From: Nocardioides sp. W7
GTDB taxonomy: Bacteria > Actinomycetota > Actinomycetes > Propionibacteriales > Nocardioidaceae
Direction: 5' to 3'
DNA: 64,000 nt
NCBI RefSeq assembly: GCF_022919075.1
Contig: NZ_CP095078.1
Location: 5,448,253 to 5,512,252, forward strand
Shown: positions 53,722-61,934 of the stretch, piece after piece
Numbering within the stretch: position 1 is the first letter of the stretch
Layout: each line of letters starts with the position of its first letter
The notes under the pieces: generated by a model
Database searches by the model: none
Told to the model about the DNA's origin: nothing
The model's input: the letters and a program-made list of their open reading frames with translations, nothing else
Position numbers and translations under genes: made by a program

Positions 53722-54624
53722 TCAGCCGCGCGGCCTGAGATCCCGCACCGGCACCCGGACGGTCAGCACGTCCGCGGCCATCCGGATCCGGCCGCGCATG
53801 CCGGCCGCGAGCACCATCGGCAGCACCGCCTGGTTGTCCGAGCGGGTGGTCAGCAGGATCTCGGACGCGCCCATCCGGTGCGCCAGCCGGGCCGCGTCGA
53901 CCAGCAGCCGGGTGCCGATCCCCCGGCGCTGCCAGGTCGGGTCGACCCGCAGCACGACCGAGCGCACCTCGGGCTCGTCGGGCAACGGCTGCTGGACGGT
54001 CGCGAGACCGACGACGACGTCGCCGATGATCGCGGAGACCGAGTCGCCGTCGGGGACGTACTCCGGGGTCTGGCCGCCGCCCAGCCGCCGACCGGTGGTG
54101 TTCGAGCCGATCGCCGCCGACTCCTTGCTGCGCTGGAGCACGTCGCTGACCAAGTCGGCCAGCGCCGCTCCCCGGGCGTGCTCGGTCGGCGTGAAGTGGG
54201 CGGCACGCCGGACCTGCACCTCGACGTCGCCGACCGTGAACTCCATGACGTCCTGCGCCGGGCCCTCGCCGCTCGGCGGGTCGGCCTCGGCGTCGAAGAG
54301 CTGCGCGACGACCTCGGGGAACGCGGCCGGCTGCGCCAGGATCGTCCGTGCCGCCTGGACGTACCGGGTCGGCTGGTCTTTGAGCGCCGCCTCGCTGCAG
54401 GGTGCCGCGCTGACGGCGATCGCCCCGGAGGCGAGGACCAGCCGCACGATGTCGTCGCTCTCCCAGTCCTCGGGGGTGCGCAGCACGAGCTCGTCGGTCA
54501 CGATGTCGATGTCGGGGAAGATCTGCAGTCCGAGGATGTTCACCCCCTCCGCCCCGCAGTGGAGGGCGAGGACGGCGAGCGCTCCGGGTCGGTCGGGCAG
54601 CGTCGTACGAACTCTCCACAGCAT
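53722..54624 (-). CDS. Fused ACT-domain and GNAT acetyltransferase protein
   Basis: The first 75 or so residues form an ACT-like ligand domain (RVRTTLPDRPGALAVLALHCG, then VNILGLQIFPD). The C-terminal half is a GNAT domain with VVLRVDPTWQRRGIGTRLLVDAARLAHRMG and a late NQAVLPMVLAAGM. In 300 residues it probably joins amino-acid sensing to acetylation, as in some allosteric protein or lysine acetyltransferases. The target is unknown. It lies upstream of guaB on the same strand, behind a 24-bp palindrome. Confidence 0.8.
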   Translation of the reverse strand: MLWRVRTTLPDRPGALAVLALHCGAEGVNILGLQIFPDIDIVTDELVLRTPEDWESDDIVRLVLASGAIAVSAAPCSEAALKDQPTRYVQAARTILAQPAAFPEVVAQLFDAEADPPSGEGPAQDVMEFTVGDVEVQVRRAAHFTPTEHARGAALADLVSDVLQRSKESAAIGSNTTGRRLGGGQTPEYVPDGDSVSAIIGDVVVGLATVQQPLPDEPEVRSVVLRVDPTWQRRGIGTRLLVDAARLAHRMGASEILLTTRSDNQAVLPMVLAAGMRGRIRMAADVLTVRVPVRDLRPRG

Positions 54625-54642
54625 GGGCCCATGGTGTCCCGG

Positions 54643-54666
54643 GGACGTTGCGGGCCCGCAACGTCC
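54643..54666. promoter_or_regulatory. 24-bp perfect palindrome in a divergent promoter
   Basis: The half-site GGACGTTGCGGG (54643-54654) is followed without spacer by its exact complement (54655-54666). It lies 19 bp before the ACT-GNAT ATG and 54 bp before the glycosyltransferase-like ATG. A shorter palindrome, CATGGGCCCATG (54622-54633), covers the ACT-GNAT start codon. Confidence 0.6.
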
Positions 54667-54720
54667 TCGTTACCGGTGGGCGCCACTTCGGGCCGCGGGG
54701 CGTCTGAGAAGGTGTCCGCC

Positions 54721-56241
54721 ATGCGCAGCGGCTCCCCCTTCGTCGACGCCGGCCGGCGGATCGCGGGCTGGGTCGACTCCCGGCACACCGTCGCGTTCGC
54801 GGCGCTGGCGGCCTTCCTGCTGCGCCTGCCCGGCCTGACCCGCCCGGTCCGGGCCGACGAGGCGGGCTTCCTGCTCGTGGCCCGGGCCTGGGACCCGATG
54901 CCCGACAGCGTGTACGGCGCCTACTTCGTCGACCGGCCTCCGTTGCTCATCGCGATCTTCCGGGTCTCCGACGAGATCGGCGGTCCGCTGTTCATCCGGG
55001 TCCTCGGCGCCCTCGCGTGCGCGGCCCTGGTCCTCGCCGCGGCCTGGACGGCCCGGCTGGTGGCGGGCGAGCGGTCGGCGCGCTGGACGGCGGTCTGCGT
55101 CGCCGCCCTCACCACCAACACGGTCATCGACGCCGTCGCGGTCAAGGGCGAGCTGCTCGGGCTTCCGTTCGTGATGGCCGGCTGCGCCCTCGCGCTGCTC
55201 GCCCTGCGCGAACGCTCCGTCCCGCTCGCCGTCCTCGCCGGGCTGTCGGCGGGGATCGCCCCGCACGTGAAGCAGAACCTGTTCGGCGGCCTGGTCTTCG
55301 CAGGGGTGCTGCTCCTGGTCTCGTGGGCGGTCCGAGAGATCGACTGGCGCGACTTCACCCGGCTGGCCGCGGGCGGTCTGGTAGGCGCCGCCGTACCCCT
55401 CGTGGCGACGGTGGCGTGGGCGAGGTCGGCCGGGGTGGAGCTCGACGTGCTCTGGTACGCCGTCGGCGGCTTCCGCTCGGATGCGGCCGCCGTGCTCGCG
55501 GTCGGCAGCCCGCACGCGCCGGCCCTGCGCGCCGGGATCCTGCTCACCGCCGGCCTGGTCGCCGGCATGCTGCTGGTGATCGGCGGCTTCGTCGTGCACA
55601 TCCGCGAGGAGTGGGCCGACGGCAAGGCCGTCACGGCCGCGACCGCCGCCCTGCTGGTCTTCGATGCGGCCGCTCTGGTGATCGGCGGGAGCTACTGGCG
55701 CGACTACCTCTTCCCACTGCTGCCCGCGACCGCCCTGGCCGCGGCCCTGATGACGCGCCGCTCCAACCGGCGCGGGCGCACCATGCGCGCGGTGATCGTC
55801 GGCGCGGCCCTCTCGTCGGCGACCTGCCTGGTCGGCTGGGTGGTCATCAACGCCGCCGGACTGCAGGAGTTCCACGAGTACGACACGGGGGTGGCCCTGA
55901 AGGCGGCGGCCGAGCCCGGCGACCGGCTCGTGGTCTTCGGCGGACGGGCCGACCTCCAGCTGGCCAGCGGGATGAGCTCGCCGTACGCGCACCTGTGGAG
56001 CCTGCCGATGCGCACCCTCGACCCCGACCTCGACGAGCTCACCGCCCTCGTCGCCGGACCCGACGCCCCGGCCTGGGTGGTCGAGTGGGTCGACTTCGAG
56101 ACCTGGAGCGAGCCCGGCGGCGCCCGGTTGCGCGCGCTCGTCGAGGAGCGGTACGCCGCCCACGGCAGCGGCTGCGACGACCGGCCCGTCTACCTGCGGC
56201 GCGACCTCACCCGGGCCCCGATCGAGCCGGACTGCGGCTGA
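54721..56241 (+). CDS. Polytopic membrane glycosyltransferase-like protein, paralogue 2
   Basis: This 506-residue protein has about ten helices. Its motifs mirror the protein at 14218: RADEAGFLLVARAW, then YGAYFVDRPPLLIAIF with DRPP, HVKQNLFGG, SYWRDYLFPLLP and the soluble SPYAHLWSLPMRTLDPDL. These are GT-C-like features of the ArnT/PMT type. ATG 54721 is used. Unlike paralogue 1 it has no PAP2 partner, but an ECF sigma operon follows. The substrate is unknown. Confidence 0.72.
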   Translation: MRSGSPFVDAGRRIAGWVDSRHTVAFAALAAFLLRLPGLTRPVRADEAGFLLVARAWDPMPDSVYGAYFVDRPPLLIAIFRVSDEIGGPLFIRVLGALACAALVLAAAWTARLVAGERSARWTAVCVAALTTNTVIDAVAVKGELLGLPFVMAGCALALLALRERSVPLAVLAGLSAGIAPHVKQNLFGGLVFAGVLLLVSWAVREIDWRDFTRLAAGGLVGAAVPLVATVAWARSAGVELDVLWYAVGGFRSDAAAVLAVGSPHAPALRAGILLTAGLVAGMLLVIGGFVVHIREEWADGKAVTAATAALLVFDAAALVIGGSYWRDYLFPLLPATALAAALMTRRSNRRGRTMRAVIVGAALSSATCLVGWVVINAAGLQEFHEYDTGVALKAAAEPGDRLVVFGGRADLQLASGMSSPYAHLWSLPMRTLDPDLDELTALVAGPDAPAWVVEWVDFETWSEPGGARLRALVEERYAAHGSGCDDRPVYLRRDLTRAPIEPDCG

Positions 56242-56376
56242 GCCCGGGAGGTCACGTGCAACCGATCCGTTCCTGACCTCGTCGGGAAGGCATGGGACGA
56301 CGAGGGACCCGGGTGGACCCCACAGCCGATGGCGAGCCCCGAGTCACAGAGGCATCGTTCCCGGACACTTCAAGGT

Positions 56377-56913
56377 ATGAGCAACTCCCAGCAGCAGTTC
56401 ACGGAGCTGTGGCACGCCGAGGCCCCGCACGTGCTGGCCTTCGCTCGGCGCCACGTCGGGGCCGAAGCCGCCCACGACGTCGTCGCGGAGACCTTCATGA
56501 TCGCGTGGCGCCGTTGGGGTGACCTCCCCACTCCGCCGATCGGTTGGCTCCTGGTGACCGCCCGCAAGGTGATCCAGAACCGGGCCCGCGCGAGCCGGCG
56601 CCACCGTGCCCTGGAGGACCGGATCGCCCTGCTGGACGGGGTCGCGGCTTACGCCGCCGACTCCGCAGATGCAGTCCTCAGCCGTCGTGAGGCGCTCGAA
56701 CGTCTTGCCCGGCTCGACGAGCAGCATCGTGAGGCGTTGCTGCTCATCAGCTGGGACGGGCTCACCAACGATCAGGCAGCAACGGTCCTGGGCATCAAGC
56801 CCGCAACGTTCCGACGGCGACTCAGCCGCGCTCGGGCCGCCCTGCTCGCCCAGGCAGCACCGCAAACGTCCGACCCCGAACCCCGACACATCCCAGCGCA
56901 GGAGCTGTCATGA
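56377..56913 (+). CDS. ECF-family RNA polymerase sigma factor
   Basis: This 178-residue protein has region 2 (QFTELWHAEAPHVLAFARRHVG, DVVAETFMIAWRRW) and region 4 (LARLDEQHREALLLISWDGLTNDQAATVLGIKPATFRRRLSRARAAL in essence, with LTNDQAATVLGIKPATFRR). It should direct RNA polymerase to a small regulon. ATG 56377 is preferred because it starts right before region 2. The stop overlaps the next gene by ATGA behind GGAG, a typical sigma/anti-sigma arrangement. Confidence 0.9.
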   Translation: MSNSQQQFTELWHAEAPHVLAFARRHVGAEAAHDVVAETFMIAWRRWGDLPTPPIGWLLVTARKVIQNRARASRRHRALEDRIALLDGVAAYAADSADAVLSRREALERLARLDEQHREALLLISWDGLTNDQAATVLGIKPATFRRRLSRARAALLAQAAPQTSDPEPRHIPAQELS

Positions 56914-57611
56914 ACGCACTCGAACGACTTCGTCCCGAGACCCGTCCGATCGACGCGGAGTGGTCGGCCACCACGCTGGAGGCCATCCTCGCCAGCCACG
57001 ACCCGTCGCCCGCACGCCGCGGCGGCAGGCGCCGTCGTCTCGCCCTGGTCGGTGCGGCGACCGCCGGAGTGCTCGGCCTCAGCGGCGTCGCGTACGCCGG
57101 CGGGCTGGTGCCCGCGCTCATCACCGACCACTTCGACGAGACCTCGCAGGCCAGCGTGTCCGGCATCCACGAGCTGGCCTCGTTCACGACGACCAAGAGC
57201 GGCACGCCCCGCACCTTCGAGATCTGGCGGGGCACGGACGCAGACGGGCTGAGCTGCATCGCGGTCCTGGAGGCGGCGGCCACCGGGGGGCCGGACTTCG
57301 GCGGCAACTGCGGCGACTACCCCCTGGACGCGTGGTTCAACACCACGAACGAGTCCTGGACCGGCACCGTCGACGACCCCCCGCCGCCGGCCACGTACTA
57401 CGTCTACGGCGAGCCCGCCCTGGACGGCGTGACGACGGTGCGCGTGCTCGGCGACGGCTTCGACCACAGCGTCGCCGTCGACCCGAGGACGGGCGGGTAC
57501 GCCGTCGCCGTCCCCGAGCTCGACCGAGGGATCAGCGGCCACTTCGCGACCGTGGAGTTCATCGACGCGCAGGGCGTGGTCCTGGGGACGAGGGACCTCA
57601 GCGAGAAGTAG
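56910..57611 (+). CDS. Putative membrane-anchored partner of the ECF sigma factor
   Basis: This 233-residue protein has a 46-residue cytoplasmic N terminus (MNALERLRPETRPIDAEW), a basic RRGGRRRRL stretch, one transmembrane segment (ALVGAATAGVLGLSGVAYAGG) and an external domain of about 160 residues with two Cys. The topology and ATGA coupling point to an anti-sigma factor. The H-x3-C-x2-C zinc motif of ZAS anti-sigmas is absent, so the mode of sigma binding would differ. The external domain matches no family I know. Confidence 0.68.
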   Translation: MNALERLRPETRPIDAEWSATTLEAILASHDPSPARRGGRRRRLALVGAATAGVLGLSGVAYAGGLVPALITDHFDETSQASVSGIHELASFTTTKSGTPRTFEIWRGTDADGLSCIAVLEAAATGGPDFGGNCGDYPLDAWFNTTNESWTGTVDDPPPPATYYVYGEPALDGVTTVRVLGDGFDHSVAVDPRTGGYAVAVPELDRGISGHFATVEFIDAQGVVLGTRDLSEK

Positions 57612-57641
57612 TGCGGCGCGGCCGACGGCCACGAAATGGGC

Positions 57642-57676
57642 GACGGCGCCGGCCCCCGAAGGGGGTCGGCGCCGTC
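57642..57676. terminator. Bidirectional terminator between sigma operon and groEL
   Basis: GACGGCGCCGGCCCCC (57642-57657) pairs with 57661-57676 through 16 bp with one G-T pair and a GAA loop. It ends 17 bp before the groEL stop on the other strand and 30 bp after the plus-strand gene. Confidence 0.85.
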
Positions 57677-57693
57677 ATCCTTGGTGCTGCGGA

Positions 57694-59319
57694 TCAGTGA
57701 CCGTGGCCGTGGCCGTGGCCGCCGGCGGCCGGGGCGTCGTCCTCGGCCTCGGGCTTCTCGACGATCAGCGTCTCGGTCGTCAGCAGCATCGCGGCGATCG
57801 AGGTCGCGTTGACCAGCGCGGAGCGGGTCACCTTGACCGGGTCGAGGACGCCCTGGGCGACCAGGTCGCCGTACTCCTCGGTCGCGGCGTTGTAGCCGTT
57901 GCCGACGCCGAGCTCGCGGACCTTGGTGGTCACGACGTAGCCGTTGACGCCACCGTTCTCGGCGATCCAGCGCAGCGGCTCGTCGGCCGCCTTGCGGACC
58001 ACGCGGACGCCGGTCGCCTCGTCGCCGGTGAGGCCGAGGTCGCCGTCCAGCACCGAGACGGCGTGGATGAGCGCGGAGCCACCGCCGGGGACGATGCCCT
58101 CCTCGATCGCGGCGCGCGTCGCGGAGACGGCGTCCTCGATGCGGTGCTTCTTCTCCTTCAGCTCCACCTCGGTGGCGGCGCCGACCTTGATCACGCACAC
58201 GCCACCGGCGAGCTTCGCGAGACGCTCCTGGAGCTTCTCGCGGTCCCAGTCGGAGTCGGTGTTCTCGATCTCGGCCTTGATCTGGTTGACGCGACCCTCG
58301 ACCTCGGCGGTGTCGCCGGCGCCCTCGATGATCGTGGTGTCGTCCTTGGTGATCACGACGCGGCGGGCGGTGCCCAGCACGTCGAGACCGACCTGGTCGA
58401 GCTTGAGGCCGACCTCGGGGGCGATGACCTGGCCACCGGTGAGGGTGGCGATGTCCTGCATCATCGACTTGCGGCGGTCGCCGAAGGCGGGGGCCTTCAC
58501 CGCGACGGCGTTGAAGGTGCCGCGGATCTTGTTGACCACCAGGGTCGACAGGGCCTCGCCGTCGACGTCCTCGGCGAGGATGAACAGCGGCTTGCCGGCC
58601 TGGATGACCTTCTCCAGCAGGGGCAGCAGGTCGGCGATCGCCGAGATCTTGCCCTGGTGCAGCAGGATGTAGGGGTCGTCGAGGACGGCCTCCATGCGCT
58701 CCTGGTCGGTCACGAAGTACGCCGAGATGTAGCCCTTGTCGAACTGCATCCCCTCGGTGAACTCCAGCTCGGTGCCCATGGTGTTGGACTCCTCGACGGT
58801 GATCACGCCGTCCTTGCCGACCTTGTCGAAGGCCTCGGCGAGCAGCTCGCCGATGTGGCTGTCGCGGCTGGAGATCGTGGCGACCGAGGCCATGTCCTCC
58901 TTGGAGTCCACCTCGCGGGCGGCCGCTCGGAGCGCGTCGCCGACAGCGACGGCCGCGGCGTCCATGCCCCGCTTGAGACCCATCGGGTTCGCACCGGCGG
59001 CAACCGCGCGCAGACCCTCGTGGACCATCGCCTGGGCGAGCACGGTGGCCGTGGTGGTGCCGTCACCGGCGATGTCGTTCGTCTTGGTGGCAACCTCCTT
59101 GGTCAGCTGCGCACCGAGGTTCTCGAAGGGGTCGTCCAGCTCGATCTCACGCGCGACGGTCACACCGTCGTTCGTGATGGTCGGGGCGCCCCACTTCTTG
59201 TCGAGGACGACGTAACGGCCCTTGGGGCCGAGCGTCACCTTGACGGCGTTGGCGAGCTTGTCCACGCCGCGCTCGAGGGCGCGTCGGGCGTTCTCGTCGA
59301 ACTCCAGGATCTTGGGCAT
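57694..59319 (-). CDS. groEL: Chaperonin GroEL (GroEL1 type, His-rich tail)
   Basis: This 541-residue chaperonin has KVTLGPKGRYVVLDKKWGAP, NDIAGDGTTTATVLAQAM (ATPase loop), and GVCVIKVGAATEVELKEKKHRIEDA, all standard. The C terminus is GGHGHGHGH instead of the usual Gly-Gly-Met repeat. A His-rich tail is the mark of mycobacterial GroEL1, suggesting a specialised chaperonin with a second housekeeping GroEL elsewhere. It is cotranscribed with groES, 85 bp upstream, with a hairpin in the gap. Confidence 0.97.
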   Translation of the reverse strand: MPKILEFDENARRALERGVDKLANAVKVTLGPKGRYVVLDKKWGAPTITNDGVTVAREIELDDPFENLGAQLTKEVATKTNDIAGDGTTTATVLAQAMVHEGLRAVAAGANPMGLKRGMDAAAVAVGDALRAAAREVDSKEDMASVATISSRDSHIGELLAEAFDKVGKDGVITVEESNTMGTELEFTEGMQFDKGYISAYFVTDQERMEAVLDDPYILLHQGKISAIADLLPLLEKVIQAGKPLFILAEDVDGEALSTLVVNKIRGTFNAVAVKAPAFGDRRKSMMQDIATLTGGQVIAPEVGLKLDQVGLDVLGTARRVVITKDDTTIIEGAGDTAEVEGRVNQIKAEIENTDSDWDREKLQERLAKLAGGVCVIKVGAATEVELKEKKHRIEDAVSATRAAIEEGIVPGGGSALIHAVSVLDGDLGLTGDEATGVRVVRKAADEPLRWIAENGGVNGYVVTTKVRELGVGNGYNAATEEYGDLVAQGVLDPVKVTRSALVNATSIAAMLLTTETLIVEKPEAEDDAPAAGGHGHGHGH

Positions 59320-59344
59320 TGCTCTCCTAGCTCACAAAACAGGA

Positions 59345-59398
59345 CCGGGCCGTGTGCCTGAGCACGCGCGTTGGCGCGAGGTCAGGCACACGACCCGG
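59345..59398. repeat. Hairpin in the groES-groEL gap (family A palindrome, copy 2)
   Basis: Arms 59345-59361 and 59382-59398 pair over 17 positions with one mismatch. The core GTGTGCCTGA / TCAGGCACAC is identical to the hairpin at 3631-3677, though the loops differ. Here it lies within an operon, so it may act as a processing or partial-termination site. Confidence 0.65.
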
Positions 59399-59404
59399 AG
59401 AGAA

Positions 59405-59698
59405 TCAGGAAACGACGGCGAGGACGTCGCGCGCGGAGAGGATGAGGTACTCCTCGCCGGCGTACTTGACCTCGGTGCCGCCGTACTTGCTGTAGATGAC
59501 CTTGTCGCCGACGGCGACGTCGAGGGGAACCCGGTTGCCGTTGTCGTCGATGCGGCCGGGGCCGATCGAGATGACCTCGCCCTCCTGGGGCTTCTCCTTG
59601 GCGGTGTCCGGGATGACCAGGCCAGAGGCGGTGGTCTGCTCGGCCTCGACCGCCTTGACGACGATGCGGTCCTCGAGGGGCTTGATGTTGACCGACAT
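59405..59698 (-). CDS. groES: Co-chaperonin GroES
   Basis: This 97-residue protein has the full GroES pattern: NIKPLEDRIVVKAVEAE, TASGLVIPDTAKEKPQEG (mobile loop), VAVGDKVIYSKYGGTEVK and EYLILSARDVLAVV. ATG 59698 follows GGAGG at good spacing; the longer frame upstream is not part of the family. It caps GroEL. Two CIRCE elements lie 103-164 bp upstream, so HrcA heat-shock control is likely. Confidence 0.97.
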   Translation of the reverse strand: MSVNIKPLEDRIVVKAVEAEQTTASGLVIPDTAKEKPQEGEVISIGPGRIDDNGNRVPLDVAVGDKVIYSKYGGTEVKYAGEEYLILSARDVLAVVS

Positions 59699-59800
59699 GA
59701 TGTCGACCTCCACTTTCGAACTTCGGATGGCGGGTGATTCACGTCTGGTGCCTACGGGTTCCGGTACGCCGTCGCGGGGGTCGTGCCGGGCTCGCAAGCG

Positions 59801-59827
59801 CTGGCACACTCACGGGGAGAGTGCCAG
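59801..59827. promoter_or_regulatory. CIRCE element 1 (HrcA operator)
   Basis: CTGGCACAC-N9-GAGTGCCAG fits the CIRCE form TTAGCACTC-N9-GAGTGCTAA with a few substitutions and the exact 9-bp spacing. It is the groES-proximal copy. Confidence 0.8.
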
Positions 59828-59835
59828 TTCAGAAA

Positions 59836-59862
59836 CTAGCACTCGTGTCGTAGGAGTGCCAG
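59836..59862. promoter_or_regulatory. CIRCE element 2 (HrcA operator)
   Basis: CTAGCACTC-N9-GAGTGCCAG is the better of the two CIRCE matches. It lies 8 bp from element 1 and 38 bp before the divergent methyltransferase GTG. Confidence 0.88.
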
Positions 59863-59900
59863 TGAGGTCCGTACGTCGGTCGACCTGACAGGATCTCCGG

Positions 59901-61070
59901 GTGGACCTCGACGCCTTCCGCTGGCTGCTGACCGACGACGGCCAGCGACTGCTCGCTCGGGCGAGCGAGGTCGTCGGCGACGACCCGCTGCGCGCCCAGT
60001 CCGCGCTCCGGCGCGAGGCGAGCGCCGAGCACGTGGCGGCGGCCCTGACCCAGGCCACGCTCCGGGTGCGGGCCGTCGCGAAGTTCGGCGACCTCGCACC
60101 GTTGCTGTACTTCACTCCCGACGGCCTCGAGCAGGCGACCCGACGGCCGGTCGCCGCTCACCGGGCCGCCCGGCTGGAGGCGTTCCAGACGACGACGCTG
60201 GTCGACCTCGGGTGCGGGATCGGCGGCGACCTGATGGCCGCGGCCGGGGTCGGCATCACCTGCGCCGGCGTCGACCTCGACCCGGTGCGGGTGGAGGTGG
60301 CCCGGGCCAACCTCGAGGCGCTCGGGCTGCCGGGCGCGGTCATGGTCACCGACGCGACCGCGGTCGACCCGTCGCCGTTCGACGTGGCCTTCGCCGACCC
60401 GGCCCGTCGTACCGGCCGGGGACGCTCCTTCGACGTCGACGACTGGACCCCGCCCTGGGCGTTCGTCGAGCGGCTGCTGCGCCGCGACTCCTGCGTGAAG
60501 GTCGCTCCGGGCATACCGCACGCCCTGGTGCCCGCGGGCGTCGAGGCGGAGTGGGTCAGCGACCACGGCGAGGTGAAGGAGGCCGCCCTGTGGTCCGGCA
60601 GCCTCGCGACCACGGCCCGACGGGCCACCGTGATCGGCGACGGCGGCCTGGCGACGCTGACCGACGAGGACGACCCGGGGCCCGAGGCGGTCGGGGTGGT
60701 CCCGGTGGGCCGGTTCCTCTACGAGCCCGACGGCGCGGTCATCCGGGCCGGGCTGGTCACGGCCGTCGCGGCCGGCGTCGGCGGCGGGCTGGTCGACGAG
60801 CACATCGCCTACGTCTCCTCCGACCAGGCCTTCTCGACGCCGTTCGCCCGCGGGTACGAGGTGCTGGCGGAGCTGCCGTACCGCGAGAAGCAGCTGCGGG
60901 CCGCGCTCCGCGAGCGCGGCATCGGCCGGCTGACGATCAAGAAGCGCGGGGTGGACGTGGTCCCCGAGCAGCTGCGCAAGCGGCTCGACCTGCACGGCGA
61001 CGACGAGGCGACGATCGTGATGACCCGGGTCGCCGGGAGCGGTACGGCGCTGCTCGTCCGCCCGTTCTGA
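59901..61070 (+). CDS. Class I SAM-dependent methyltransferase with THUMP-like domain
   Basis: This 389-residue protein has a helical N terminus, a Rossmann methyltransferase with TLVDLGCGIGGDLMAAAGVG (SAM motif I, residues about 95-114), AGVDLDPVRVEVARANL and FAADPAR-like DVAFADPARRTGRGR. The C-terminal THUMP-like domain contains RGIGRLTIKKRGVDV. Such proteins are conserved in actinobacteria and presumed to act on RNA. GTG 59901 is used. It is divergent from groES, so the CIRCE sites may also affect it. Confidence 0.82.
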   Translation: MDLDAFRWLLTDDGQRLLARASEVVGDDPLRAQSALRREASAEHVAAALTQATLRVRAVAKFGDLAPLLYFTPDGLEQATRRPVAAHRAARLEAFQTTTLVDLGCGIGGDLMAAAGVGITCAGVDLDPVRVEVARANLEALGLPGAVMVTDATAVDPSPFDVAFADPARRTGRGRSFDVDDWTPPWAFVERLLRRDSCVKVAPGIPHALVPAGVEAEWVSDHGEVKEAALWSGSLATTARRATVIGDGGLATLTDEDDPGPEAVGVVPVGRFLYEPDGAVIRAGLVTAVAAGVGGGLVDEHIAYVSSDQAFSTPFARGYEVLAELPYREKQLRAALRERGIGRLTIKKRGVDVVPEQLRKRLDLHGDDEATIVMTRVAGSGTALLVRPF

Positions 61071-61100
61071 CCGACGCTCCCACCGCCCCGGAAATGCCGA

Positions 61101-61132
61101 ATCTCCCGGGACCCTTGCGGGTTCCGGGAGAT
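61101..61132. terminator. Hairpin between methyltransferase and membrane protein genes
   Basis: ATCTCCCGGGACCC (61101-61114) pairs with 61119-61132 over 14 bp with one G-T pair and a TTGC loop. It separates two convergent genes. Confidence 0.8.
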
Positions 61133-61150
61133 GACCGTGCGGACGGTTGC

Positions 61151-61786
61151 TCAGACGGGCTGAGCGACCTTCGCGGTGGTGCCGGCGCCCTCGGTCTGGG
61201 CGACGCGGCGAGCGTGCCAGATCCCGAGGCCGAACAGGACGAGCAGGACTCCGGCTCCGACGAAGGAGACGATGGCCGCGATGCCGGCGATGGTGCCGAT
61301 GGTCGCGAAGGCGTAGCCGTAGAGGAGCAGGCCGCGCAGGGTGTTGCCCTGGAAGAGCGACTCCCGCAGGTCCATCCAGGCCGCTGCCTCGTCGATCTCG
61401 GCCTGGGTGGCGTTCGGGTTCTCGGCCAAGGCCGCCGTCAGCTCGCGGCCCTTGCCACTCGCCTCCTGGTAGGTGACCGCCTCACCGGCGAGCTCGGCGC
61501 CGCTGGCGTTCATGTGGGCGAGGATGTAGTGGTCGGCGTAGGCCTGGGCCTCGGGGCCGGTGTCCAGCGGGCTGCCGGCGAACTTTTCGAGCGCCTCGCG
61601 GTCGGCCTCGGGCAGCGACTCGAGCGCCCCGCCCTCGGGCATGATGATGTCCTGGGCCGAGAGCTGGTTGTCGACCTGGTCCCCGATGAAGGTGTTGGCC
61701 CACGTGAGCAGCCCGCCGGCGATGAGCAGGACGGCGGCCAGGGCAAGCCCCGTCCACGAGATCAGCTTGTCGAGTGCTGCACGCAT
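61151..61786 (-). CDS. Uncharacterised membrane protein
   Basis: This 211-residue protein has an N-terminal helix (WTGLALAAVLLIAGGLLTWA), a soluble helical middle of about 110 residues (acidic, with DIIMPEGGALESLPEADREAL) and two C-terminal helices (YAFATIGTIAGIAAIVSFVGAGVLLVLFGLGIW in sections). I recognise no named family, though such proteins recur in actinobacteria. GGAGGAAAC precedes ATG 61786. The 148 bp upstream of it hold no gene. Confidence 0.72.
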   Translation of the reverse strand: MRAALDKLISWTGLALAAVLLIAGGLLTWANTFIGDQVDNQLSAQDIIMPEGGALESLPEADREALEKFAGSPLDTGPEAQAYADHYILAHMNASGAELAGEAVTYQEASGKGRELTAALAENPNATQAEIDEAAAWMDLRESLFQGNTLRGLLLYGYAFATIGTIAGIAAIVSFVGAGVLLVLFGLGIWHARRVAQTEGAGTTAKVAQPV

Positions 61787-61934
61787 GACGTTTCCTCCGG
61801 TTTACCGGCGAGGACCTGATGCCCGTTCCGCCTTGATGTCACCAACCTTCTCCCGTCCGACGGGGGCGCGATCAGGGGCGAAGGTGCACGAGCATCCGGG
61901 CCAGAGGTCCCGTCTCGGTCCGGGACGTTGCCGC

